A stretch of 63,761 nt of DNA from Thermotogota bacterium (GTDB lineage Bacteria > Thermotogota > Thermotogae > Thermotogales > Thermotogaceae): positions 19,873 through 83,633 of the forward strand of contig JAUQPE010000012.1 of NCBI GenBank assembly GCA_030550515.1. Direction: 5' to 3'. The notes below the pieces were generated by a model that worked only from the letters and a program-made list of their open reading frames with translations, was not told the DNA's origin and did not search any database. Position numbers and translations under genes: made by a program. Position 1 is the stretch's first letter, and the number at the start of each line of letters is the position of its first letter. Below are positions 28,277 to 39,134 of this stretch, piece after piece.

Positions 28277-28863
28277 TGTTGGGTTTGGCGCTCTCCATAC
28301 TCTTTCCTATACTGTTTTGGAGAAATTTTTCTTTCCTTTCCCTTGTGGTACCAGCAGTTGGAGTCTACTTCTGGTTGAGAAACAAGAAGGAAAGGTACGA
28401 GACCTTCTTTTTGATCACCTTGGTTTTTCTCCTTGTTCTCGGCGTCCTCGGTTCGACCAAGGGCGTCGGATACGGCCTCGCTACCACGTACCTTTTCGCG
28501 GCTCTGCCAGTCCTTCTGGTCCTCGATCTTCTGGAGAAGAAGAAATCAGCCCTGTTCTTCAACTTTTTGTTCTGGTGTTTGGTGGGTCTTGGTCTTTGGG
28601 AAGTTGCGAGAGTCAAGTATCCCAAGCTAGCTTTTCTGGTGTTCTTTGCGGTCGGTGGGCTCTTTTTGAGAGACCTGTTCAGGAGGGGAGAGAATGGTCG
28701 AACGGTATGCCCTCTCACCGATGAAGGACCTGTGGACGGAAGAGGCCAAGTACAGAAGGTGGTTGGAAGTGGAACTCGCGGTGACGAGAGCTTACGAGGA
28801 GTTGGGGATGTTTCCGCAAGGCGTCACGGAGAGGATGAGGAGCAAGGCGAGGATAGACGTTGA
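28276..28863 (+). CDS. Small membrane protein of unknown function whose frame runs into purB
   Basis: Unrecognised. Residues 1-135 form about four or five hydrophobic segments (FLSLVVPAVGVYFWL, FFLITLVFLLVLGVLG, LFAALPVLLVLDLL, FFNFLFWCLVGLGLW, LAFLVFFAVGGLFL). After LRDLFRRGE the frame has no stop and continues for 170 bases inside purB as a hydrophilic, low-complexity tail that looks like out-of-frame purB. The real protein probably ends near 28694 in related genomes. ATG 28276 follows GGGAGG and overlaps the rRNA methyltransferase stop by one base. Confidence 0.6.
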   Translation: MLGLALSILFPILFWRNFSFLSLVVPAVGVYFWLRNKKERYETFFLITLVFLLVLGVLGSTKGVGYGLATTYLFAALPVLLVLDLLEKKKSALFFNFLFWCLVGLGLWEVARVKYPKLAFLVFFAVGGLFLRDLFRRGENGRTVCPLTDEGPVDGRGQVQKVVGSGTRGDESLRGVGDVSARRHGEDEEQGEDRR

Positions 28864-29995
28864 CCTGTTCAAGAGAATTGAGGAGCGCACCAACCACGAC
28901 GTCGTGGCGTTCGTGGAAGGTATAGGGAGCATGATAGGCGAAGACTCGAGGTATTTCCACTACGGTCTGACCTCTTCTGATGTGCTCGACACCGCCACTT
29001 CTCTCGCCCTCGTGGAGGCCGGCAGGATCATACTGAGGGCCCTCGAAGACATGAGGGAGGTCCTCTGGGACCTCTCCGAAAGACACAAGCACACCGTGAC
29101 CGTGGGAAGAACGCACGGGGTTCACGCCGAACCCACCTCCTTCGGTCTGAAAGTGCTGTCTTGGTTTTCAGAGACGTGCAGGAACATGGAAAGGATGAGG
29201 AGGGCGATCGAGGAGGTTTCTTTCGGAAAGATAAGCGGAGCCGTGGGAAACTACGCGAACGTTCCTCCAGAAGTGGAAGAGAAGGCGCTCTCGTACCTTG
29301 GCTTGAAGGCGGAACCGGTCTCGACGCAGGTGGTGCCGAGGGATCGACACGCTCACTTCATCGCCACCCTGGCCCTGATCGCCGCAGGTATTGAACGCAT
29401 AGCTGTTGAATTGAGACACCTTCAAAGGACGGAAGTGCTGGAAGTTGAGGAACCCTTCAGGGAAGGTCAAAGGGGTTCGAGTGCCATGCCTCACAAGAAG
29501 AATCCTATCGTGTGCGAAAGACTGACGGGGCTCTCGAGAATCATGAGATCTTACGTGACGGTTGCCCTCGAAAACGTGGTCCTCTGGCACGAGAGGGACA
29601 TATCCCATTCGTCGACGGAGAGATACGTCTTTCCGGACGCCACTCAGACTCTCTACTACATGGTGGTCACCGTCACCGATCTCTTGAGGGGGCTCAAGGT
29701 GAACGAGTGGCGAATGAAGAGGAACCTGGACCTCACGAAGGGATTGATCTACTCTCAAAGAGTCCTCTTGAAGCTTGTGGAAAAAGGACTCACGAGGAAA
29801 GAGGCGTACGACATCGTACAGAGAAACGCGTTGAGGGCTTGGGAAGAGGAGAAGGATTTTTTGAGCCTTCTACTCGAGGATACGGACGTGAGAAGGTTTC
29901 TTTCGGAAGAGGAGCTCAGGGAACTCTTCGATCCCGCTTATTACCTCAGACACGTCGATAGAATCTACGGCAGGTTCGGAGAAGGAGTGAGATGA
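28694..29995 (+). CDS. purB: Adenylosuccinate lyase
   Basis: PurB acts twice in purine synthesis, releasing fumarate from SAICAR and from adenylosuccinate. The fumarase-superfamily signature GSSAMPHKKNP contains the catalytic loop Ser, and GRTHGVHAEPTSFG carries the catalytic His. The 433-residue length matches the short bacterial type. It directly precedes purA (adjacent stop and start), which makes the substrate for its second reaction, so the two AMP-forming steps are co-expressed. Confidence 0.97.
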   Translation: MVERYALSPMKDLWTEEAKYRRWLEVELAVTRAYEELGMFPQGVTERMRSKARIDVDLFKRIEERTNHDVVAFVEGIGSMIGEDSRYFHYGLTSSDVLDTATSLALVEAGRIILRALEDMREVLWDLSERHKHTVTVGRTHGVHAEPTSFGLKVLSWFSETCRNMERMRRAIEEVSFGKISGAVGNYANVPPEVEEKALSYLGLKAEPVSTQVVPRDRHAHFIATLALIAAGIERIAVELRHLQRTEVLEVEEPFREGQRGSSAMPHKKNPIVCERLTGLSRIMRSYVTVALENVVLWHERDISHSSTERYVFPDATQTLYYMVVTVTDLLRGLKVNEWRMKRNLDLTKGLIYSQRVLLKLVEKGLTRKEAYDIVQRNALRAWEEEKDFLSLLLEDTDVRRFLSEEELRELFDPAYYLRHVDRIYGRFGEGVR

Positions 29996-31189
29996 ATGAA
30001 CAGGGTCGTAGTGGGACTCCAATGGGGTGATGAAGGGAAGGGGAAGGTGGTGACTTACCTGTCCAGGTACCACGATTTCGTGGTCAGGTTCTCCGGAGGA
30101 GCGAATGCCGGCCATACGGTGAACTACGGGGACTTCAAGATGGTACACCACCTGATGCCGTCGGCGGACTTCTCCAGGAACGTTGGAGTGGCCATAGGAA
30201 GTGGTGTTCTCCTCGATCCCGACGTGTTCTCTCAAGAGCATCGAGAACTCTTCGATAAATTCCCGGGTTACTCGGGAAAGATCCTCATATCCGAGAACGC
30301 TCATGTTGTTCTCGACCTACACAAAAGATTCGATGAAATGGTGGATCAGTTGTTGAGGATCGGTACGACGAAGAGAGGAATTGGACCCGCCACCGCTGAC
30401 AGGGCGATGAGGGTTAGCGTGAGGTTGGCGGACATCGATGATCCCGAGAAGATGAAAACGTTGTTGGAAAAGAACCTTTCCCTCAAGAAGATGTACGGTT
30501 TGTCGGCCGAATTGAACGAAATCGTAAGGCGTCTTGAGGGCTTCTATCAGTCGTTTCGAGAGCACATCGTACCCGTACTCCAGTTGAAACGGATCCTCGA
30601 AGAAAAAAGCTTACTCTTCGAGGGAACTCAGGGTGTACTGCTGGACGTCGACGTGGGGACGTACCCGTACGTCACGAGCACGAGTTGTTCCTCGGCAGGT
30701 GTGAGCGCCGGCATGGGCTTTCCGGTCAAAGTGGACGAGGTGGTAGGAGTCTTCAAAGCCTACACCACCAGGGTGGGTGAAGGTCCCTTCCCGACCGAGT
30801 TGAAGGGGAAAGAGGGTGAGCTGCTCAGGGAGACGGGAAGGGAGTACGGCGCGACGACGGGACGTCCCAGAAGGTGTGGATGGCTTGATCTACCCTTGCT
30901 GAAGTACGCTATAGAGGTGGCTGGCGTTGACGTCTTGGTGATGACCAAGGCGGACGTTTTGGTTGGTTTCGAGAAAGTGAAGGTGTGCGTGAAGTACAAG
31001 GGGGAGGGTGAATTGCTCTCCCTGAAGGGCCTGGAGAGGAAGGAACCAGTTTACGAAACCTTCGATGGATGGAAAAGTCTGGAGGACGAAAGGTTCGCTC
31101 GCTTCGTCTCGTTCATAGAGAAAGAAACTGGGAAGAAGATAAAGTACGTATCCACCGGCGAGAAGGTGGGGGATATGTTGGAGGTGTAG
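29996..31189 (+). CDS. purA: Adenylosuccinate synthetase
   Basis: PurA joins IMP and aspartate using GTP, the first committed step to AMP. The P-loop-like GLQWGDEGKGKVV starts at residue 7, followed by GGANAGHTV, the IMP-loop GTTKRGIGPATADRAMR and GATTGRPRRCGWLDLP. At 397 residues it is somewhat shorter than the E. coli enzyme (about 430), as in other Thermotogales. It starts immediately after the purB stop and lies three bases ahead of argF. Confidence 0.97.
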   Translation: MNRVVVGLQWGDEGKGKVVTYLSRYHDFVVRFSGGANAGHTVNYGDFKMVHHLMPSADFSRNVGVAIGSGVLLDPDVFSQEHRELFDKFPGYSGKILISENAHVVLDLHKRFDEMVDQLLRIGTTKRGIGPATADRAMRVSVRLADIDDPEKMKTLLEKNLSLKKMYGLSAELNEIVRRLEGFYQSFREHIVPVLQLKRILEEKSLLFEGTQGVLLDVDVGTYPYVTSTSCSSAGVSAGMGFPVKVDEVVGVFKAYTTRVGEGPFPTELKGKEGELLRETGREYGATTGRPRRCGWLDLPLLKYAIEVAGVDVLVMTKADVLVGFEKVKVCVKYKGEGELLSLKGLERKEPVYETFDGWKSLEDERFARFVSFIEKETGKKIKYVSTGEKVGDMLEV

Positions 31190-31192
31190 GCG

Positions 31193-32134
31193 ATGGGTGT
31201 CAACCTTAAGGGGAGATCCTTGCTCACCCTTCTCGAGTACTCCTCTGAGGAGATAAGGTACCTCTTGGATTTGGCAAAAGCGTTGAAGATGGAGAGTAGA
31301 TCGAAGAGAGTCGGAAAAAGGTTTGAGGGGAAAACTCTTGCGATGATCTTCGAGAAGAGGTCCACAAGGACGAGGTTGGCCTTTGAAACTGCCTTCGCTG
31401 AAGAGGGAGGGCATCCCATCTTCCTCTCCCCGACGGATATCCATCTGGGTGTGAAAGAATCCATCGAAGACACCGCGCGTGTGCTTGGAAGGATGGTGGA
31501 CGCGATCATGTTCCGGGGATACAGACAGGAAACCGTTGAAACGCTGGCACGTTACGCGGGCGTGCCAGTCTACAACGGTCTGACCGACGAGTTCCATCCA
31601 ACTCAGGCGTTGGCGGACCTCATGACGATCGAAGAGAACTTTGGGAGTTTGAGGGGAGTAAAACTCGTCTTCATGGGAGATACCAGAAACAACGTGGCAA
31701 ATTCCCTCATGATCGCGTGCGCGAAGATGGGGATGACCTACGTGGCGTGTGGTCCCAGGGAACTGGCACCGAAGAAAGAACTCTTCGAGACGTGCCTTGA
31801 GATCGCCAAGGAAACGGGCGCGACCATCAGCTACACGAGCGAACCGGAAGAGGCACTACCTGGAGCGGACGTCGTGTACACGGATGTCTGGGTCTCCATG
31901 GGCGAAGAGGGCAAAGAAGCTGAGAGGATAACCTTGCTGGAACCGTATCAGGTGAACAGGAAAACCATGGAGATGACGGGGAAGAGGACCACCATATTCA
32001 TGCATTGTCTACCGGCTGTGAAGGGAAGAGAAGTGACACACGAGGTGTTCGAAGGAAAGCAGAGTCGCGTGTGGGACGAGGCGGAGAACAGAAAACACAC
32101 CATAAAGGCTCTCCTCGTCGCGACTCTGTTGTGA
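31193..32134 (+). CDS. argF: Ornithine carbamoyltransferase
   Basis: ArgF forms citrulline from ornithine and carbamoyl phosphate in arginine synthesis. The carbamoyl-phosphate motif is FEKRSTRTRLAFE, ornithine-specific MHCLPAVKG is near residue 270, and the MGDTRNNVANSL block is present. The 313-residue length is normal. Its placement after purA, rather than with other arg genes, suggests expression as part of a general housekeeping operon. Confidence 0.97.
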   Translation: MGVNLKGRSLLTLLEYSSEEIRYLLDLAKALKMESRSKRVGKRFEGKTLAMIFEKRSTRTRLAFETAFAEEGGHPIFLSPTDIHLGVKESIEDTARVLGRMVDAIMFRGYRQETVETLARYAGVPVYNGLTDEFHPTQALADLMTIEENFGSLRGVKLVFMGDTRNNVANSLMIACAKMGMTYVACGPRELAPKKELFETCLEIAKETGATISYTSEPEEALPGADVVYTDVWVSMGEEGKEAERITLLEPYQVNRKTMEMTGKRTTIFMHCLPAVKGREVTHEVFEGKQSRVWDEAENRKHTIKALLVATLL

Positions 32135-32141
32135 TGCGAAA

Positions 32142-34391
<2,250 letters not shown>

Positions 34392-34393
34392 CG

Positions 34394-34951
34394 TTGAAGG
34401 TTTTGGTGTTGTCGGACACGCACGGTTCACTTGAGGTGACCAGCAAAGTTTTCGAGTTGGTGGGGAAAGTGGACCTGGTCTTCCACCTGGGGGACGTGCT
34501 CTACCACGGTCCAAGAAACCCCATCCCTCGCGGATACGACCCCATGGGACTCGCCGAGTTTCTGAGAGAAAAGAGGGTGATCTACGTGAGGGGAAACTGC
34601 GACGCGGACGTCGACCTGATGGTCTTGGGTCTGCAAGAAATGCCGAGGATGGCTATGGAGTACTTCGAAAACCTGAAAGTACTCCTACTCCACGGTGACC
34701 AGCTGGAGGAGATGGATGTGGTTTCCTTTGCGAAAGAACATGGGTGTCAGGTTGTACTCTTCGGGCACACGCACGTTCCAACCGTGGAGGAAAGGGAAGG
34801 CGTTTTCCTCTTGAACCCGGGTTCCCCATCCTTGCCGAAGTCCCATCACCCCGGAACTTATGGTCTGATAGACACGGAGACCGGATGCTTCTCACTCTTC
34901 AACACCGAAGGGAGTCTAATCAAAGAGGTGAGGATCCTTGACGGAGGCTGA
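34394..34951 (+). CDS. YfcE-type metallophosphoesterase
   Basis: Metal-binding blocks appear in order: LSDTHGS near the start, [25 protein letters not shown] and FGHTHVPT. The insert [18 protein letters not shown] is found in the E. coli YfcE group, which hydrolyses artificial phosphodiesters in vitro; true substrate unknown. I prefer TTG 34394 ([11 protein letters not shown]) because AGGAGG lies eight bases upstream; ATG 34388 would be only two bases from it. The 3' end overlaps rnc by 14 bases. Confidence 0.88.
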   Translation: MKVLVLSDTHGSLEVTSKVFELVGKVDLVFHLGDVLYHGPRNPIPRGYDPMGLAEFLREKRVIYVRGNCDADVDLMVLGLQEMPRMAMEYFENLKVLLLHGDQLEEMDVVSFAKEHGCQVVLFGHTHVPTVEEREGVFLLNPGSPSLPKSHHPGTYGLIDTETGCFSLFNTEGSLIKEVRILDGG

Positions 34952-35660
34952 AAGAAAGGTCATCGAAGCTTTCCAGGAGAGGATGGAGATACGCTTCAGG
35001 GACGAGGAGTTGCTCTTTCAGGCGTTCTGCCACAGCTCTTACGCCAACGAGCAGAGACAAGCGGGAAGAAGAGACGTCGAATCGAACGAGAGGTTGGAGT
35101 TTTTGGGGGATGCGGTACTGGAACTGCTCGTGTGCGAGTTGCTCTACAGGAAGTACCCCGTGAGCGTGGGGGAGATGGCCAGGGTGAAGGCGGCCGTGGC
35201 GAGCGAAGAGGTCCTGGCAGAGATCGCGAGAAAGCTCAAAATAGGCGAGTACCTTTTCCTCGGGAAAGGTGAGGAGAGGACAGGGGGAAGGAACAGGGAT
35301 TCCATCCTGGCCGATGCCCTGGAAGCCCTTATAGCGGCCCTCTACATCGATCAAGGACTCGAAAAGTTGAGGGAGTTGTTCGAGGGTGAGATCACGAGTT
35401 ACGTGGACCGGGTCCTCAAGGGCGAGATACTGTTCGACTACAAGACGGCCCTCCAAGAGATCGTGCAGAAAGATCACAAGTTTCCCCCGGAGTACGTGCT
35501 CGTCCAGACGAAGGGGAAAAGGGACGAGAAGGTGTTCGTTGTGGAAGTGAGGCTCAACGGCGTGACCCTGGCGGTTGGCGAGGGAAAGACAAGAAAAGAA
35601 GCGGAGAAGGACGCCGCGAGGAAGGCATACGAAAAGCTCGTCGGAGGAACCGGGAGATGA
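34938..35660 (+). CDS. rnc: Ribonuclease III
   Basis: RNase III cuts double-stranded RNA in rRNA and mRNA processing, and in some bacteria with CRISPR RNAs. The catalytic signature [16 protein letters not shown] lies at about residues 50-65, a second acid set is in [20 protein letters not shown], and the C-terminal double-stranded-RNA-binding domain spans residues 165-238 ([11 protein letters not shown] to KAYEKLV). Length is 240 residues. The start is TTG 34938. It overlaps the next gene by four bases. Confidence 0.96.
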   Translation: MTEAERKVIEAFQERMEIRFRDEELLFQAFCHSSYANEQRQAGRRDVESNERLEFLGDAVLELLVCELLYRKYPVSVGEMARVKAAVASEEVLAEIARKLKIGEYLFLGKGEERTGGRNRDSILADALEALIAALYIDQGLEKLRELFEGEITSYVDRVLKGEILFDYKTALQEIVQKDHKFPPEYVLVQTKGKRDEKVFVVEVRLNGVTLAVGEGKTRKEAEKDAARKAYEKLVGGTGR

Positions 35661-36616
35661 AGATCATCCCCATCTTTCTTCCCTACGTTGGATGCGAGGG
35701 CAGATGCGTCTTCTGTGACCAATTCGGAGCCACGGGACGGGTGGCCGTCCCCACCTTTGAGGAGATAGGAAGAATCATCGAGGAGCACTCGCGTACCTCG
35801 TCGGAATACGAGCTCGCCTTCTACGGGGGAACCTTCACCGCCTTGTCCGTTGAACGGATGAGGGGGTACCTGGAGTTCGCGAGGAACTTTCGCGTGGTGA
35901 AGAGGATCAGGGTTTCGACGAGGCCAGACGAGGTGACGCCGGAAAAGCTTGCCGTGCTCAGAGAGTACGGTGTGGAGACGGTGGAGGTGGGTGTCCAGTC
36001 TTTCGACGAGGAAGTGCTGACGCTCTCTGGAAGGGGATACGGAACGGAGGTGGCGGAGAGGGCCTGCAGGATGGTGAAGGAATGGGGGTTCACGCTCGGC
36101 GTTCATCTCATGTTGGGACTTCCGGGCAGCAACAAAAAAATCGAGATTCTGTCGGCCCTCCGCGCCGTGGAATGCGGAGCGGATCTGGTGAGACTGCACC
36201 CAACGCTTGTCCTCAAAGGTGCTGAACTCTACAAGATGTACACAAAGGGCGAGTACAAACCGCTCTCTTTGGAGGAAGCCGTAGAGCTGTGCAGCGACCT
36301 TTTGACCGTCCTCGAAGGGTGGGGAGTGAAGGTGGTGAGGATAGGCTATTACATCCCACCAGATCAAGCCGAGAACGTGGCCGCGGGTCCATTCGATCCT
36401 TCCTTGGGTGACAAGGTGAGAAAGAGGGTCGTTGAAAAAATCTTCGAACGTTTGAGACCAAAGAAGGTCGTCGTTCCCAGCCGTTACAGGGGTTGGTTGA
36501 AGGATCCGATGGGGGCCGAGGTTTTCGAAGGAGAGGATTTCTCCTTCGACGAGTTGGGGTATTCGGACGCCTTGTTCCTGTTAGGGAAAGAGGTGGTCGA
36601 ATGCTTGAACTCATGA
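35657..36616 (+). CDS. Radical SAM protein of the Elp3/HemN-like kind
   Basis: The 4Fe-4S cysteines are C13, C17 and C20 (CEGRCVFC, the CxxxCxxC radical SAM motif). [10 protein letters not shown] is the GGE-type SAM-binding block, and [13 protein letters not shown], then VHLMLGLPG, match the Elp3/YhcC branch. The C-terminal 80 residues contain a domain that in relatives binds substrate. At 319 residues it is shorter than Elp3 and has no acetyltransferase domain. Substrate unknown. It is coupled to rnc and overlaps the first antiporter gene by 16 bases. Confidence 0.88.
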   Translation: MKIIPIFLPYVGCEGRCVFCDQFGATGRVAVPTFEEIGRIIEEHSRTSSEYELAFYGGTFTALSVERMRGYLEFARNFRVVKRIRVSTRPDEVTPEKLAVLREYGVETVEVGVQSFDEEVLTLSGRGYGTEVAERACRMVKEWGFTLGVHLMLGLPGSNKKIEILSALRAVECGADLVRLHPTLVLKGAELYKMYTKGEYKPLSLEEAVELCSDLLTVLEGWGVKVVRIGYYIPPDQAENVAAGPFDPSLGDKVRKRVVEKIFERLRPKKVVVPSRYRGWLKDPMGAEVFEGEDFSFDELGYSDALFLLGKEVVECLNS

Positions 36617-36936
36617 TGTTTCTGGTGTCGATGGTGGGTTTTTTAGGGCTTCTGGTGAACAAAGACTTGTTGAAAAAGATCATCTCGCTTGACGTGATGG
36701 GAGCCGGTGTGGTGAGCCTTTTCGTGGTGATCTCTTCGAGACAAGGCAGGAAGGTTCCCATCCCGTTCTCTCCGGAGACGGCGGACCCTCTTCCACAGGC
36801 GTTGATCATCACGGCCATCGTGATAAGTTTTGCGACGATCTCGCTACTCGTCGTGTTGTCCGGTGTCGTGTCCTCCAGGACTTCCTCTTCTGACGTCGAG
36901 AAGATAGAGAAGTACTTGGAGGGGGACAAAAAGTGA
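36601..36936 (+). CDS. mnhC: MnhC/MrpC-like antiporter subunit (NuoK family)
   Basis: A 111-residue three-helix membrane protein. DPLPQALIITAIVISFA is the hallmark of MnhC/MbhG proteins, which form the NuoK-like part of Mrp cation/proton antiporters and membrane hydrogenases. The start is ATG 36601, inside the last 16 bases of the radical SAM gene; an upstream extension to 36493 is out-of-frame reading of that gene. Its stop overlaps the GTG of the next gene (GTGA). Confidence 0.88.
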   Translation: MLELMMFLVSMVGFLGLLVNKDLLKKIISLDVMGAGVVSLFVVISSRQGRKVPIPFSPETADPLPQALIITAIVISFATISLLVVLSGVVSSRTSSSDVEKIEKYLEGDKK

Positions 36937-38300
36937 GCTTCCTGGTGTTCAACCTGACGCTCATAGGGATGGGCCTGTTGGGTTTCCTGCTCGAGAAGAT
37001 CCCGTACAGGTTTTTTGCCGTCGCCAACGCGCTTTACGCGCTCTACCTCTTCGCGAGAAAACCTTTCTTCAACCTGGTACTGCTTGGAAGGCACGGTGTA
37101 CACTTGGTTTTGGACGATCTTTCCACGTGTTTCCTCCTTCTGACGGCTGTCGTGTTCCTCGCCGTTTACACGACGGAGATGGAGGGGCATCTTCCCCAGC
37201 TTCTCGCGGTGACGCTCGGCGTGTTGAACTTGATGTTCGTGAGCAACGACCTGTTCAACATCTACGTGATCCTCGAGATCCTCTCCATCCTGTCAGCTTT
37301 GCTGGTGATCGAGGGGAGAAAACTCGTTCAGTACTGGTCCGCGCTGAAGTACATCGTTTTGAGCAGTGTGGGGATGAACCTTTACCTCATCGGAACAGCC
37401 ATCATCTATTCCAACAACGCGACTCTCTCCATCTCCCAAGTGGAAAAGGTCAACCAGATCGCTGTGGGGCTCATTCTGGCCGGCGTGTTGGTGCGAACGG
37501 GTGTTTTCTTGTTCGGCGTTTGGCTCCCCGATGTGTACTCTGAGGCGGAAACCGCTGTGTCCGCGGTTCTGTCGGGTGTGATGGCGAAGACGGGCGTGTA
37601 CGCACTGCTCAGGCTGTGGCCTCTGTTTGACTGGAACGTCCTCAAGCCCTTTGCCTTGCTCTCAATTCCGATGGGGGCACTTTTGGCGTTCTTTTCGAGA
37701 GATTACAAGAGAATCCTCGCCTACTCGTCGATCTCCCACCTTGGAGCGATACTGATCTCGCCGATCTCCGCTCCCATATATTCGCTTTCCCACGCCGTAT
37801 CAAAGTCTTGGCTCTTCCTCTTGAAGGAGGAACTCCCGGACAGGGACGTCTCCAACTGGCGGGAGCTGAGTTTTTCCAGGTGGTTTCCGTTGATTCTAGC
37901 GAGTCTCTCGATCATGGGTCTACCGGGACTGGCTGGTTCCGCAAAGACCTTGGTTCTCGAAAACCTCGGCGATTTCGAGAAGTTCTTCCTAGAGGCCTCT
38001 TTCGCGGTTTCGGTGGCTCCATTCTGGAGATTCCTCTTCAAAACACCAGTTCGAAGAGAAAAGCTTACACTTAAAACCCGCGACATCTTCTTGCTCGCAA
38101 CTTCTCTAGCGGTTGGAATAACGTTTTTCAAGGCTGAGAAAGTGTTGGAAAACCTCTTGGTGATCCTTGCAGGGCTCCCGATCTTCCTCATCTTCGACAG
38201 GTACAGGATCGAGTGTCGCTTCATCGAGAAGCTCGACGTGTCTTTGTCTCTCTATTCCGCCCTGGTGGTGATAGCGTGTCTGTGCTCTTTGCTGTACTGA
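36933..38300 (+). CDS. mnhD: MnhD/MrpD-like antiporter subunit (NuoM/NuoN family)
   Basis: A 455-residue proton-conducting-type subunit with about 12-14 helices. The conserved Glu of the fifth helix is in YVILEILSILSALL. The segment VRTGVFLFGVWLPDVY corresponds to the family's KAALFPLHFWLPD, but the key Lys is Arg here; the later Lys residues are kept (GVMAKTGVYALLR, GLPGLAGSAKTLVL). The start is GTG 36933. This is the only large antiporter-like subunit in the cluster; no MnhA is present. It overlaps mnhE by 25 bases. Confidence 0.9.
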   Translation: MSFLVFNLTLIGMGLLGFLLEKIPYRFFAVANALYALYLFARKPFFNLVLLGRHGVHLVLDDLSTCFLLLTAVVFLAVYTTEMEGHLPQLLAVTLGVLNLMFVSNDLFNIYVILEILSILSALLVIEGRKLVQYWSALKYIVLSSVGMNLYLIGTAIIYSNNATLSISQVEKVNQIAVGLILAGVLVRTGVFLFGVWLPDVYSEAETAVSAVLSGVMAKTGVYALLRLWPLFDWNVLKPFALLSIPMGALLAFFSRDYKRILAYSSISHLGAILISPISAPIYSLSHAVSKSWLFLLKEELPDRDVSNWRELSFSRWFPLILASLSIMGLPGLAGSAKTLVLENLGDFEKFFLEASFAVSVAPFWRFLFKTPVRREKLTLKTRDIFLLATSLAVGITFFKAEKVLENLLVILAGLPIFLIFDRYRIECRFIEKLDVSLSLYSALVVIACLCSLLY

Positions 38301-38647
38301 TCGGTACCACTTTCTTTGTGGTTCTGTACGGTAGAATCGACACCGAGCTGGTCTTGTACGGGGTACTCATCAGTTTTCTTTCCTACGAGCTGACCAGGCC
38401 TCAACGTTTGGAGAGGTTCCCCATCATGGTTTTCAAACTCTTCCTGAACCTTCCAAAAGCCGTTTACGAGTCCGTGATCTTGATTTTGGGAATGGAAGAA
38501 GGCAGGTCACTGATCGAAGAGAGCGTGAAAGACGAATGGGAAGATTTGGAGAAGACCCTTACCATCACGCTCACACCCAAAACCCTTGTGATCGTCTCCG
38601 AAGAGGAACGCATAGTGGTGCACAAGTTGGGGGGAAGGGAAAGATGA
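38276..38647 (+). CDS. mnhE: MnhE/MrpE-like antiporter subunit
   Basis: Two or three membrane helices (VLFAVLIGTTFFVVLYG, LVLYGVLISFLSYEL) followed by a cytoplasmic beta domain with TLTITLTPKTLVIVSEEERIVVHKL, which matches the MnhE TPGT/LTPxT block. The length of 123 residues is slightly short for the family. GTG 38276 is the best start, with GGTGGTG just ahead; it lies within the 3' end of mnhD. The stop overlaps mnhF by four bases. Confidence 0.85.
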   Translation: MSVLFAVLIGTTFFVVLYGRIDTELVLYGVLISFLSYELTRPQRLERFPIMVFKLFLNLPKAVYESVILILGMEEGRSLIEESVKDEWEDLEKTLTITLTPKTLVIVSEEERIVVHKLGGRER

Positions 38648-38889
38648 TTTGGTTTTTCCTCTCCGCACCAATACTTCTGAGTTTCCTTCAGGTCGTCTCC
38701 GGAAGAGACGTTTGGGAAAGGCTTTTGGGTTTCTCTTCACTCTCCACGAAGGTTGGGGTACTCATCTACGTGCTGTCTTTCCTCCTGCCCGAGCTTTACA
38801 TGATCAGAGACGTCGCCTTTTTCTACTTGTTCACGAGTGGAGGAGGGGTTCTGCTGTTCTCTTACTTCTTAGGGAGGCGGAAGGGATGA
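38644..38889 (+). CDS. mnhF: MnhF/MrpF-like antiporter subunit
   Basis: An 81-residue protein with three hydrophobic helices (FFLSAPILLSFLQVV, VLIYVLSFLLPELYM, FFYLFTSGGGVLLFSYF). MnhF has this size, helix number and position between MnhE and MnhG. The sequence itself is too divergent to be decisive: the usual RxxxGPsxxDR block reads VSGRDVWERLLGFSSLS. ATG 38644 overlaps the mnhE stop and its own stop overlaps mnhG. Confidence 0.8.
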   Translation: MIWFFLSAPILLSFLQVVSGRDVWERLLGFSSLSTKVGVLIYVLSFLLPELYMIRDVAFFYLFTSGGGVLLFSYFLGRRKG

Positions 38890-39134
38890 CGTACGTTGGT
38901 TTGGCCCTCATGATCGTTGGCACCCTTTTCTCTTTGCTCAAGAAGGACTTCCTCTTGAAAGTTCACTTTCTGGGGATATCGGACACGGTGGGAGCCGTCC
39001 TGGTGGTGCTAGGTCTTCGGGGAGACGCGCCCAGAACGATTCTGATGGTCGTCGTCCTCTTGGTTTGGGGGCCGTTCATCTCACACGTCCTCGCGAGGAT
39101 GTACTCGGAGGGTTCTTCGAGATGGAATACGTGA
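38886..39134 (+). CDS. mnhG: MnhG/MrpG-like antiporter subunit
   Basis: An 82-residue membrane protein. TYVGLALMIVGTLFSLLKKD, HFLGISDTVGAVLVVLGL and the final helix with GPFISHVLARM match MnhG, including the HxxGxxDTxGA-like block. ATG 38886 overlaps mnhF by four bases. The 3' end overlaps the next gene by 13 bases. Confidence 0.87.
   Translation: MTYVGLALMIVGTLFSLLKKDFLLKVHFLGISDTVGAVLVVLGLRGDAPRTILMVVVLLVWGPFISHVLARMYSEGSSRWNT

Noticed and set aside
36493-36600. N-terminal extension of the MnhC-like protein
   Set aside because: Out-of-frame reading of the radical SAM gene; MnhC proteins begin with the hydrophobic helix found from 36601.
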